Below, piece after piece: positions 9,065 to 17,637 of a DNA stretch of 64,000 nucleotides; position 1 is the stretch's first letter; each line of letters starts with the position of its first letter. The stretch lies in assembly GCA_937897985.1 (NCBI GenBank), contig CALCBD010000010.1, forward strand, positions 1 to 64,000, given 5' to 3'. The notes beneath the pieces were generated by a model that made no database searches, was not told the DNA's origin, and was given only the letters and a program-made list of their open reading frames with translations. The stretch comes from an uncultured Paludibacter sp. GTDB taxonomy: Bacteria > Bacteroidota > Bacteroidia > Bacteroidales > Paludibacteraceae. A program made the translations under genes and the position numbers.

Positions 9065-10903
9065 ATGAAAAGAACAGCACTTTATATTTTATTATTTATT
9101 TGTTTTTCAGTAAGTTCGGAAGAGAATAGTTTCAGGTTTGCGTTGTTCACCGATTTACATGTTCAAATGAACCAAACGCAACCGGCCGAAGATCTGCAAA
9201 ATGCAGTCGATGATTTGAATGCTTTACAGGAAATTGATTTTGTAATTGTGGATGGTGATATTACTGAATCGGGCGATTTGGCTTCACTTCAGAATGCAAA
9301 AAAAATACTTGATGGATTGAAAATTCCATATTATATTACTGTCGGTAATCATGAGCTAAAGTGGAGTGAATCAGGTGCCACCGATTTTATAAAGGTATTC
9401 GGGGATGATAAATTCAGCTTCGAACACAAAGGCATCCGTTTTATCGGCTTTGCTACCGGACCCATCATTAAAATGGGTGACGGACACATTGCTCCGCAGG
9501 ACATCGATTGGGTCAGCAATCAGCTCACACTTACCGGTAAACAAACTCCGGTCATTATAGCCACTCATTATCCTTTACAGAACGGTGATGTTGACAACTG
9601 GTTCGATATGACCGATGTACTGAGAAAATACAATGTTCAGGTCGTTTTGAACGGTCATTATCACAGGTACGGGATATTGAACTATGATCAGATTCCCGGA
9701 ATAATTAACCGAAGTACACTGAGAGGTAAAGAAAGTGTCGGTGGTTATACCATTTACACTGTTTCGGATTCGTTGAGGGTATTCGAAAAACAAATCGGGA
9801 AACCCGAATTTAACCGCTTAAATATCAAACTTGAAACAAGACATTACGATGCTCCCGATTTTCATCTCCGTCCTGACGAATCGATCAATTCTGTATATAA
9901 AAATGTGAAGGAAGTATGGAAATCAGATACACATACCGGAATCTATACCACACCCGCCATTTCGGAAAACCGGCTTTTTTACGGCGACGATTCAGGTTTT
10001 TTAAACTGTCTGAATGTGTCAAATGGTAAAAATATATGGAAATTCAAAACAGGTAGCCGTATCATTTCCTCACCGGCTGTAAACAAAAATAATATTGTTT
10101 TTGGTTCAACTGACGGAAATATTTACTGCCTTGATACCAATACCGGAAATCTGATATGGAAATTTGGTACTCCGAGAGCAGTAATGGGTTGTCCACTCAT
10201 CATTAACGATACCATTTTTACCGGAGGCAGCGATGGCAACTTCCGCGCTCTTGATTTAAAATCGGGCCGGTTAATTTGGGCTTTTGACCAGATTAAATCG
10301 TATGTCGAAACCAAACCGGTTTATGCGAAAGGAAAAATAATGTTTGGCGCCTGGGATTCTTATTTTTATGCATTGAATGCGAAAAACGGACAATTAGTAT
10401 GGAAATGGAACAACGGTTCCAACAGAATGCATTTCTCTCCTGCTGCTGTCTGGCCGGTAGTGTCAGGATCAAAAGTCTTTATTACTGCTCCCGACCGGTA
10501 CTGGACCGCTTTGGATGTGGAAACCGGAAAACAACTGTGGCGGACCAAACAGTATGAGGTAAGGGAAACGATAGGCCTGTCAAAAAACGGAAAAATGGTA
10601 TTGAGCCGCTGTATGAATGATAGCGTGATTGCCCTTGATGCAACCTCAGATCAACCAACCCTGATATGGAAAACCAACGCAGCTTTTGGTTATGATCACA
10701 ATCCGAGCATGTTGATCGACAATGAAGGAACAATTATTTTCGGTACCAAAAACGGACTAATAACGGGCCTGAATACAAAAACCGGTAAGGTAAACTGGCA
10801 ACATAAAACAGGAAATTCAATTGTAAATACAATTCAACCGGTTTCAAAAAACGAATGTATCCTTACAACTACCGGTGGTTTGGTGGTGAGATTAAAATAT
10901 TAA
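9065..10903 (+). CDS. Secreted metallophosphoesterase fused to a PQQ-type beta-propeller
   Basis: The 612-residue protein has an N-terminal signal peptide (about residues 1-18). It then carries a calcineurin-like phosphoesterase domain with all core metal-ligand motifs: TDLHV (29-33), GD (64-65), GNHE (94-97), ATHY with His168, and GHYH (His198, His200). From about residue 280 to the end it carries repeated W.F.TG....SSP...G.VYFGS-like blades typical of PQQ/WD-like beta-propellers (outer-membrane BamB-like fold). The enzyme should hydrolyse a phosphoester in the periplasm or outside the cell, with the propeller as a binding or scaffolding module. The substrate is unknown. It has its own promoter-like box and is followed 66 bases later by murF-alr. 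Confidence 0.87.
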   Translation: MKRTALYILLFICFSVSSEENSFRFALFTDLHVQMNQTQPAEDLQNAVDDLNALQEIDFVIVDGDITESGDLASLQNAKKILDGLKIPYYITVGNHELKWSESGATDFIKVFGDDKFSFEHKGIRFIGFATGPIIKMGDGHIAPQDIDWVSNQLTLTGKQTPVIIATHYPLQNGDVDNWFDMTDVLRKYNVQVVLNGHYHRYGILNYDQIPGIINRSTLRGKESVGGYTIYTVSDSLRVFEKQIGKPEFNRLNIKLETRHYDAPDFHLRPDESINSVYKNVKEVWKSDTHTGIYTTPAISENRLFYGDDSGFLNCLNVSNGKNIWKFKTGSRIISSPAVNKNNIVFGSTDGNIYCLDTNTGNLIWKFGTPRAVMGCPLIINDTIFTGGSDGNFRALDLKSGRLIWAFDQIKSYVETKPVYAKGKIMFGAWDSYFYALNAKNGQLVWKWNNGSNRMHFSPAAVWPVVSGSKVFITAPDRYWTALDVETGKQLWRTKQYEVRETIGLSKNGKMVLSRCMNDSVIALDATSDQPTLIWKTNAAFGYDHNPSMLIDNEGTIIFGTKNGLITGLNTKTGKVNWQHKTGNSIVNTIQPVSKNECILTTTGGLVVRLKY

Positions 10904-10969
10904 TAATATGAAACGAATCCCTTTCGAAAAAGGGAGAAGCTCCATACGACCTTATAAAATTATTTTCGT

Positions 10970-13423
10970 ATGAATATCAATGAAATAGCTAAAAACATTG
11001 GAGTCGAAGCCAGATTTCCGGATGTTGAAATAAATTGGTTGCTTACTGATAGCCGAACTTTATCATTTCCGGCCGAAAGTTTATTCTTCGCCATAAAAAC
11101 AAAAAGGAATGATGGACATCGTTATGTGAGCGAGCTTTATCGCCGGCAACAGTTTTATTTTGTTGTCAGTGAAATGCTACCTGAGTTTGAAAGTCTGACC
11201 AATGCTGTTTTTCTGGTTGTTGATAACACGCTCGAAGCACTTCAAAAATTGGTTGCCCACCATCGTGCTGCATTCAATATACCGGTCATAGGAATTACCG
11301 GCAGTAACGGGAAAACGGTGATTAAAGAATGGCTGTATCAGTTACTTCACACTGATTATGTGATTGTACGCTCACCGCGTAGCTATAACTCGCAGATTGG
11401 AGTGTCATTGTCGGTCTGGATGATGAACCGTACAACTCAGCTCGGTATTTTCGAAGCCGGAATATCACTTTTGGGCGAAATGGAAAAACTTGAACCCATC
11501 ATTCGTCCCGAGATTGGCGTGTTTACAAATCTCGGCGACGCACATCAGGAAAATTTTCACAGCCTGAAACAGAAATGCGAAGAAAAACTTAAATTATTTA
11601 AGGATTCAAAAGTATTAGTCTATAATTCTGATAATAAATTGATTGATATATCAATTGCCCAATCAGAATTCAAAGGAAAATTACTTTCGTGGGGAACCAA
11701 TTCGAAAGCAGTTTTGAGAATACTGTCAATTAAAAAATCGCAAAAAACCAATGTTGAATTTATGTACAATCATACTGTATTCAATATTGACATTCCGTTT
11801 TCCGACGATGCTTCCATCGAAAATTCCATTCATTGTGTGGCTGTAATGTTGCATTTTGGCATTGATTTTAAGGAAATTACGCGTCGGATTTTGCTTTTGG
11901 AGTCAGTAGCAATGCGACTCGAAGTGAAAGATGGCGTTCGAAACTGTGTGATCATTAATGATAGTTACAATTCGGATTTGAATTCATTGGCCATTGCCCT
12001 CGATTTTATGAATCAACAGGCTTCGGGAAATAATCTGACAAGGACCCTGGTATTGTCGGATATACTTCAGAGCGGTCAGTCACAGGATGAACTTTACTCT
12101 ACTGTGGCTGAGTTGATTAAAAATAAAAATGTGCAAAAGTTGATTGGTGTGGGCCCTGAAATTTCACGTCAGAGCGACAAATTTATATCTATTGAAAGTG
12201 TTTTCTACGACGATACCGAAAGTTTTATCAAGTCGGGCAAAATACATGATTTCCGAAACGAAATAATACTTCTCAAAGGCTCGCGTAAATTCCGGTTTGA
12301 GCATATTTCGTCAAAACTGGAGAAAATTGCTCACGAAACTATTCTTGAAGTAAACCTGAATGCCCTGATTGAGAATTTCAATTATTTCAGGTCAAAACTA
12401 CGTCCCGATACAAAAATAATGAGCATGGTGAAAGCATTTGCCTACGGCAGCGGTGCTGTTGAAGTAGCGCGAACATTGCAACATCACAGATGCGATAGCC
12501 TGGCAGTTGCTGTTGCCGACGAAGGAGCCGAGTTAAGACGTGAAGGAATTCGAATTCCTATAGTGGTAATGAATCCTGAAAAAGGAAGTTTCGGACTTAT
12601 TTTCGATAATAATCTCGAACCTGAGATTTATAATTTCCGTATACTCGAATTGTTTGTCGAAGCAGCCGAAAAATTAGGAATTTATGATTATCCAGTTCAT
12701 ATTAAAATAGATAGCGGCATGCATCGGCTGGGCTTTGAAGCCGGTGATATTGATAAGTTAATTCAGAAACTTCAGCAACAACAACAGGTGAAAATCCGTT
12801 CGGTATTTACTCATTTGGCCGGTGCCGACGAAGCGAGATTTGATACATTTACCCGTCAGCAAATTGAAACTTTTTCGAAATGTGCTGATCAGTTGAGCAG
12901 CGTGTTTCAGCATAAAATTTTTCGTCATGTTCTTAATTCTTCAGGCATTGAACGATTTCCCGAATATCAGTTCGATATGGTTCGTCTGGGTATCGGACAT
13001 TATGGTATCAGTGCTTTAAACGGGGTAAATCTCAAACAGGTTTGTTCGTTAAAAACCATTATTTTGCAGATTAAAAATGTCAGGGCAGGTGATACAGTGG
13101 GTTACAGCCGCAAAGGAATTGTAAACCGCGATATGAGAATAGCCGTATTACCCATAGGATATGCAGATGGGTTCGACCGTAAACTCGGTAATGGTGTAGG
13201 TGAGGTATATGTCAACGGAAGTCGTGCAAAAGTGATTGGAAATGTGTGTATGGATCTGATAATGATAGATATAAGTACAATTGAGGCGAAAGAAGGTGAT
13301 ACTGTCGAAATTTTCGGGGATCATATTCATATTTCAGAGGTAGCCGAAAAACTGAATACCATCTCTTATGAGGTTCTCACAAGTGTTTCACGCAGGGTGA
13401 AAAGGGTATATTTTCAGGAGTAA
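10970..13423 (+). CDS. Bifunctional UDP-MurNAc-tripeptide--D-Ala-D-Ala ligase / alanine racemase
   Basis: This 817-residue fusion links two successive steps of peptidoglycan precursor synthesis. Residues 1 to about 450 are MurF: Mur ligase N-terminal domain, ATP loop GITGSNGKT at 108-116, and a central and C-terminal Mur domain. Residues from about 455 to the end are alanine racemase (Alr), with the PLP lysine expected at Lys488 in VKAFAYG and the second catalytic-base tyrosine at Tyr712 in GYSRKG. The racemase supplies D-Ala, which a separate Ddl would join into the dipeptide used by MurF. This fusion is known and common in Bacteroidota, so the two halves are expected to be active in the cytoplasm. 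The next gene starts 33 bases downstream. Confidence 0.95.
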   Translation: MNINEIAKNIGVEARFPDVEINWLLTDSRTLSFPAESLFFAIKTKRNDGHRYVSELYRRQQFYFVVSEMLPEFESLTNAVFLVVDNTLEALQKLVAHHRAAFNIPVIGITGSNGKTVIKEWLYQLLHTDYVIVRSPRSYNSQIGVSLSVWMMNRTTQLGIFEAGISLLGEMEKLEPIIRPEIGVFTNLGDAHQENFHSLKQKCEEKLKLFKDSKVLVYNSDNKLIDISIAQSEFKGKLLSWGTNSKAVLRILSIKKSQKTNVEFMYNHTVFNIDIPFSDDASIENSIHCVAVMLHFGIDFKEITRRILLLESVAMRLEVKDGVRNCVIINDSYNSDLNSLAIALDFMNQQASGNNLTRTLVLSDILQSGQSQDELYSTVAELIKNKNVQKLIGVGPEISRQSDKFISIESVFYDDTESFIKSGKIHDFRNEIILLKGSRKFRFEHISSKLEKIAHETILEVNLNALIENFNYFRSKLRPDTKIMSMVKAFAYGSGAVEVARTLQHHRCDSLAVAVADEGAELRREGIRIPIVVMNPEKGSFGLIFDNNLEPEIYNFRILELFVEAAEKLGIYDYPVHIKIDSGMHRLGFEAGDIDKLIQKLQQQQQVKIRSVFTHLAGADEARFDTFTRQQIETFSKCADQLSSVFQHKIFRHVLNSSGIERFPEYQFDMVRLGIGHYGISALNGVNLKQVCSLKTIILQIKNVRAGDTVGYSRKGIVNRDMRIAVLPIGYADGFDRKLGNGVGEVYVNGSRAKVIGNVCMDLIMIDISTIEAKEGDTVEIFGDHIHISEVAEKLNTISYEVLTSVSRRVKRVYFQE

Positions 13424-13456
13424 ATATTACTTCATCAAATCATTTTCAATTATTCA

Positions 13457-14227
13457 ATGGTATTAACTTATATCGATAATTTAAGTTCTTCACATCAATT
13501 GCTGAAAAGTGCTTCGGAGCTTGCCTTACAGCTCGGGAAAAACTTTTCTGTTCTTAGTTTTGTTAAAAGTGAAAATCAAACAGAAGAACAAAGTAATATC
13601 ATCAGTGAACAATTGAAGTATTTGAACATCACAGAAGCTAAGGTGATGGTCGAAAACGGAACCATTAATAATTTGTCGGAAATTGCTGAAAATAAAGAAG
13701 TTTCATTTCTGTTTTTACAACTTTCAGAAATTAGTAAACGTAAAATAAGGTTTTTTCTCTCAGCTTGCCGGGACTTACGTATTCCGTATATTCTGTACAA
13801 AGACGAATTTAAAGTTTTGAAAATGAATGAGGTACTTGTTCCGGTCAATTATCTGGAGGAGGAAGTTGAAAAAGCTCAGTTTGGTGCTGCCTTTGGACGT
13901 TTTTGCGATAGTACAGTCCGGTTGCTTGTTGCAAAGGATTATGGAAGCAAAGCTGATAAAAATGCCGAAAAAATAGTTGAAATTTTTAATAAATTTAATT
14001 TCAACTTTAGTGTTGAGAAAGGAAAATCAGATAGTTTTAAAATTGATAGAGAAGCAGTTGCTACTGCAGGCCACAGAAATGCAGGTTTAATCATTGTGAG
14101 TGCATCGCGCGAGTACGGACTTGATGATATTCTATTTGGTCCGAAAGAGTTACACTTAATCAAACGTTCGGATTGTCCGATACTTTTAATTAATCCCCGT
14201 GCTGATTTGTATGCACTATGCGATTGA
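13457..14227 (+). CDS. Universal stress protein family protein
   Basis: The 256-residue protein reads as two tandem UspA-like alpha/beta domains (about 1-125 and 130-250). The second has the family-typical ending in which HxNAGLIIVSAS is followed by KELHLIKRSDCPILLINPR. The N-terminal copy is degenerate and lacks a clear ATP-binding G-x2-G-x9-G motif, so nucleotide binding is uncertain. Such proteins are soluble stress-response proteins of poorly defined activity. The close spacing to murF-alr suggests cotranscription, and the chaperone genes grpE and dnaJ lie just downstream. Confidence 0.75.
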   Translation: MVLTYIDNLSSSHQLLKSASELALQLGKNFSVLSFVKSENQTEEQSNIISEQLKYLNITEAKVMVENGTINNLSEIAENKEVSFLFLQLSEISKRKIRFFLSACRDLRIPYILYKDEFKVLKMNEVLVPVNYLEEEVEKAQFGAAFGRFCDSTVRLLVAKDYGSKADKNAEKIVEIFNKFNFNFSVEKGKSDSFKIDREAVATAGHRNAGLIIVSASREYGLDDILFGPKELHLIKRSDCPILLINPRADLYALCD

Positions 14228-14309
14228 TTTAACTGACATCAATAAACTCAAAAAAAATTAAAACTGCCAATTTGCCACTTTTTATGTCACAAAATTGTTA
14301 AAATTGTAT

Positions 14310-14326
14310 TTGGCAAAATAATTGAT
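14310..14326 (+). promoter_or_regulatory. Possible -24/-12-like element upstream of grpE
   Basis: TTGGCA at 14310 and TTGAT at 14322 have the GG-N10-Gx spacing of sigma-54 promoters, but the essential GC of the -12 box reads GA. An inverted TGCCAA occurs at 14265-14270. This is weak support and it may be a coincidence in AT-rich DNA. Confidence 0.25.
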
Positions 14327-14373
14327 AAACTGGCGGCGAACAAAAAATAACAGATACAACATATTTCCGAATT

Positions 14374-14940
14374 ATGAAGAAACAAAAACATACCGAAGAG
14401 ACGGACGGAGTAAATGATTTAAAACAGGAGATTCAGCCGGAAGTTCAAAATACAGAAGAAACAACCGAACAGGCAGCAGAACAAATTGCCGTTGATTTAG
14501 AAGCTCTTACTCAAAAATGCAATGAATTGTCTGATAAAAATCTCAGATTGATGGCTGAGTTCGACAACTATCGTAAACGAACTCTCAAGGAGCGAACTGA
14601 TTTGATTAAAACAGCCGGAGAAAACATTCTGGTGAATATGCTTCCATTGGTCGACGATTTTGAGCGAGCCCAAAAAGCGATGGAAACTTCGGAGGATGTG
14701 GAAGCTATTAAAGCAGGTATTGATTTGATTTACAATAAGTTTATTGCTTTCCTTTTACAAAATGGAGTGAAAGCAATCCCTACTGAAAACGAAATTTTCA
14801 ATACTGATATCCATGAAGCTATTACCACCTTTCCGGCTCCGAGTGAAGATTTAAAAGGTAAAATAGTAGATTGTGTGTCAAAAGGTTATACACTTAATGA
14901 TAAAGTAATCAGATTTCCAAAAGTAGTGGTAGGAGAATAA
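14374..14940 (+). CDS. grpE: Nucleotide exchange factor GrpE
   Basis: The 188-residue protein begins with an acidic, Gln/Glu-rich tail of about 45 residues. A long coiled coil (about 45-100, containing AEFDNYRKRT) and the C-terminal beta wing (DIHEAITTFPAPSEDLKGKIVDCVSKGYTL-type region) follow, as is typical of GrpE. It releases ADP from DnaK during the chaperone cycle in the cytoplasm. It precedes dnaJ by 88 bases, and the pair is a common Bacteroidota arrangement without dnaK. Confidence 0.95.
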   Translation: MKKQKHTEETDGVNDLKQEIQPEVQNTEETTEQAAEQIAVDLEALTQKCNELSDKNLRLMAEFDNYRKRTLKERTDLIKTAGENILVNMLPLVDDFERAQKAMETSEDVEAIKAGIDLIYNKFIAFLLQNGVKAIPTENEIFNTDIHEAITTFPAPSEDLKGKIVDCVSKGYTLNDKVIRFPKVVVGE

Positions 14941-15028
14941 ATAAATTCAAAATAATAATGGTTTAAGTCAATGTTTCCGCTCATTAACGGCTAACATTGA
15001 CTTTGAACGCATCAACAAATTTAAGCTT

Positions 15029-16180
15029 ATGTCCAAAAGAGATTATTATGAAATTTTAGAGGTACCCAAAAATGCTTCGGCTGATGAAATTAAAAAAGCA
15101 TATCGCAAGAAAGCTATTCAGTACCATCCTGATAAAAATCCCGGCGATAAAGTTTCAGAGGAAAAATTCAAAGAAGCTGCTGAAGCTTATGAAGTTTTGA
15201 GCGACGATCAGAAACGTCAGCGTTACGATCAGTTTGGGCACGCAGGCGTTGGTGGAGCTGCCGGTGGCGGATTTAGTGGTGCGGGCATGAATATGGAAGA
15301 TATATTCTCACATTTCGGAGATATTTTCGGAGGACATTTTGGTGGTTTCGGAGGTTTTGGCGGAAGCCAGCGCGGTGGCGGACAAAGAGTCAGAAGAGGT
15401 TCTGATTTACGTGTAAAAGTAAAACTAAACCTGTCTGAAATAGCCACCGGCGTTGAGAAGAAGATAAAGGTTAAAAAATATGTCAGCTGTTCGCATTGCA
15501 ATGGTACAGGAGCAGCTCACGGCTCACAGCCGGTAAGTTGTACAACCTGTCATGGCACAGGAAGAGTAACCCGCGTTCAACAAACCATTCTCGGACAAAT
15601 GCAAACTGCATCTGATTGTCCGACCTGCGGAGGTGATGGTAAGATTATTAAGGATAAATGTTCGAATTGCAATGGTGAAGGCATAGTCCGTGAAGATGAA
15701 GTGATTTCGATTAATATTCCGGCAGGAGTAATGGAAGGAATGCAACTTTCAATGAATGGTAAAGGTAATGCAGCGCGCAGGGGAGGAGTGAACGGCGATT
15801 TGCTGGTTTTAGTGGAGGAAGAACCGCATCCGGAACTTATAAGAGATGAGAATGATTTGATTTATAACTTATTACTTACAGTTCCAATGGCCATAATGGG
15901 TGGCTCGGTCGAAGTGCCGACAGTGGACGGGAAAGTAAAGGTAACAATTAATCCGGGCACTCAACCGGGGAAGGTGTTACGATTAAGAGGCAAAGGACTA
16001 CCCAGCGTGAATCGGTACGGAACAGGTGATTTGTTGATTAACGTTGGAGTTTATATTCCCGAAAATCTGAACAAGGAAGAAAAGCAAATCATACAGAAAT
16101 TAGAAAAATCACCCAATGTGAAACCTAATTCGGCTGCCTCAAAGGATTTCTTCTCGCGTTTCAGAAATATGTTTGAGTAG
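15029..16180 (+). CDS. dnaJ: Chaperone protein DnaJ
   Basis: The 383-residue type I J-protein has all expected parts. The J domain carries HPD at 33-35. A Gly/Phe-rich linker (about 70-125) follows, then a zinc-finger region with four CxxCxGxG motifs (CSHCNGTG, CTTCHGTG, CPTCGGDG, CSNCNGEG) and a C-terminal substrate-binding region. It stimulates DnaK ATPase and delivers unfolded clients. It lies downstream of grpE and is followed by a terminator. Confidence 0.97.
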   Translation: MSKRDYYEILEVPKNASADEIKKAYRKKAIQYHPDKNPGDKVSEEKFKEAAEAYEVLSDDQKRQRYDQFGHAGVGGAAGGGFSGAGMNMEDIFSHFGDIFGGHFGGFGGFGGSQRGGGQRVRRGSDLRVKVKLNLSEIATGVEKKIKVKKYVSCSHCNGTGAAHGSQPVSCTTCHGTGRVTRVQQTILGQMQTASDCPTCGGDGKIIKDKCSNCNGEGIVREDEVISINIPAGVMEGMQLSMNGKGNAARRGGVNGDLLVLVEEEPHPELIRDENDLIYNLLLTVPMAIMGGSVEVPTVDGKVKVTINPGTQPGKVLRLRGKGLPSVNRYGTGDLLINVGVYIPENLNKEEKQIIQKLEKSPNVKPNSAASKDFFSRFRNMFE

Positions 16181-16280
16181 CGTTTATGTGATTAATTTAA
16201 TGATATTCAGTAATTTAAAAAGACTGAGATTTATTATTATCAATAAATACAATTTAAAATACCGAAAGAAATAAGAATTA

Positions 16281-16320
16281 AAAAGTACTGCAATTCAATG
16301 ATTTGTAGTACTTTTTTTTA
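16281..16320 (+). terminator. Intrinsic terminator after dnaJ
   Basis: A stem built on AGTACT (AAAAGTACTGCAA at 16281-16293 and its near-complement at 16302-16315) ends in a run of eight T residues. Confidence 0.85.
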
Positions 16321-16459
16321 TTCCCCCGATTTCTTTCTTTATTTACTGAAAACAATTATTATTTAAAAGTCGTTGTAATGAGCAACAAACTGATAAAACT
16401 AATTTGTTAAGATTTAAATTGATCGGTTAATGTTAATTTGTTTTTTTAACACGTATTTA

Positions 16460-17575
16460 ATGAAATTTTCAGGCTTACATTTATTTTTCATAATTCCGGT
16501 AATTTTACCATTTCAATCAATAATTTCACAGGAAAAAAAATCAGAGTCGTTGCTTTTCGGAGTAAATTATACCGGCGATATGGTAAGTAATTTAACAGGA
16601 GGAATAAAAACCGGAACCACCTATCTCGGAATGGTAACTATGGATTTGGCATTCGATACGGAAACTGCTGATTTATGGAAAGGTGGCAGTTTCTATATCA
16701 AAATGGCAAATACTCACGGAGGGCGACCAACACAAAATTTTGTCGGTGATTTTCAGGGGGTTTCCAATATCGAAGCGGGTAATCTGACGTGGCTCTACGA
16801 ATGCTGGTACAAGCATGATTTTGGAAAAATTAGTACAACGATTGGATTACAGGACTTAAATGTAAATTTTGCGTCAGATGATTGTGCCGCGCTCTTTAGC
16901 AACAGTTCGTTCGGTGTGCAATCGAGCATTGCAGATAATATTCCTTCACCGATTTTTCCTCTTACAGCTTTGGGTCTGAATATCAAATGGCAGCTTTCAT
17001 CGTCATCGGAGTGGAAAGTGGCTTTGTTTGATGGTACTCCTGATGATTTTGAAAACAATCCCTACAATCTGAACTGGAAGTTGAGCCGCGATCAGGGTTT
17101 TTTGGTAATAACCGAATATAGTTTTACTAAAAGTCTGATAATAAATAAGTCGGGAAATTTTAAATTCGGAATTTATTATCATCAACACAATGATTCGATT
17201 GACAAAGAACAGAAAAACGGAGGTTTGTATTTTTCGGGTCATCAACAACTGACTGATCGGCTCCATATTTTTTCGCAAATAGGTTTAAGTCCGAAATCGA
17301 TAAATATACATAATCATTTTTACAGTCTGGGCTTAAAATACTCAGGATTTTCAATCGCCTCACCCGATGATTTTTGTGGGATTGCACTGGCTTATGCCGG
17401 AATTGACAGCAGGCAGGACAACGGCGAAACAGCCATTGAACTGACATATCAGAAGAATTTTAACTCTCATTTCTATATTCGTCCTGATATTCAATATATT
17501 CTCAATCCATCGGGAACAGATGAAAAACTTAAAAATGCTTTTGTTGCAATGCTCCGGTTTGGAGTTGGTTTTTAA
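16460..17575 (+). CDS. Carbohydrate-selective porin (OprB-like)
   Basis: I place the start at 16460, because the ATG at 16430 would add ten residues ahead of a normal signal peptide (MKFSGLHLFFIIPV...SQ). The mature protein of about 350 residues has alternating hydrophobic beta strands, the OprB-type pattern of GxxY/N-x-GD.VSN..GG near the start (VNYTGDMVSNLTGG), and a final strand ending in aromatic Phe (RFGVGF), as required for outer-membrane barrel assembly. It should form a channel for sugars or other small solutes in the outer membrane. The solute is unknown. It is transcribed alone between dnaJ and feoB. Confidence 0.8.
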   Translation: MKFSGLHLFFIIPVILPFQSIISQEKKSESLLFGVNYTGDMVSNLTGGIKTGTTYLGMVTMDLAFDTETADLWKGGSFYIKMANTHGGRPTQNFVGDFQGVSNIEAGNLTWLYECWYKHDFGKISTTIGLQDLNVNFASDDCAALFSNSSFGVQSSIADNIPSPIFPLTALGLNIKWQLSSSSEWKVALFDGTPDDFENNPYNLNWKLSRDQGFLVITEYSFTKSLIINKSGNFKFGIYYHQHNDSIDKEQKNGGLYFSGHQQLTDRLHIFSQIGLSPKSINIHNHFYSLGLKYSGFSIASPDDFCGIALAYAGIDSRQDNGETAIELTYQKNFNSHFYIRPDIQYILNPSGTDEKLKNAFVAMLRFGVGF

Positions 17576-17637
17576 TTAATTTCTCAACATTTTAAGCTGA
17601 TAAATGTTTGTACAGTTGAGAATGAATAATTTTAATT

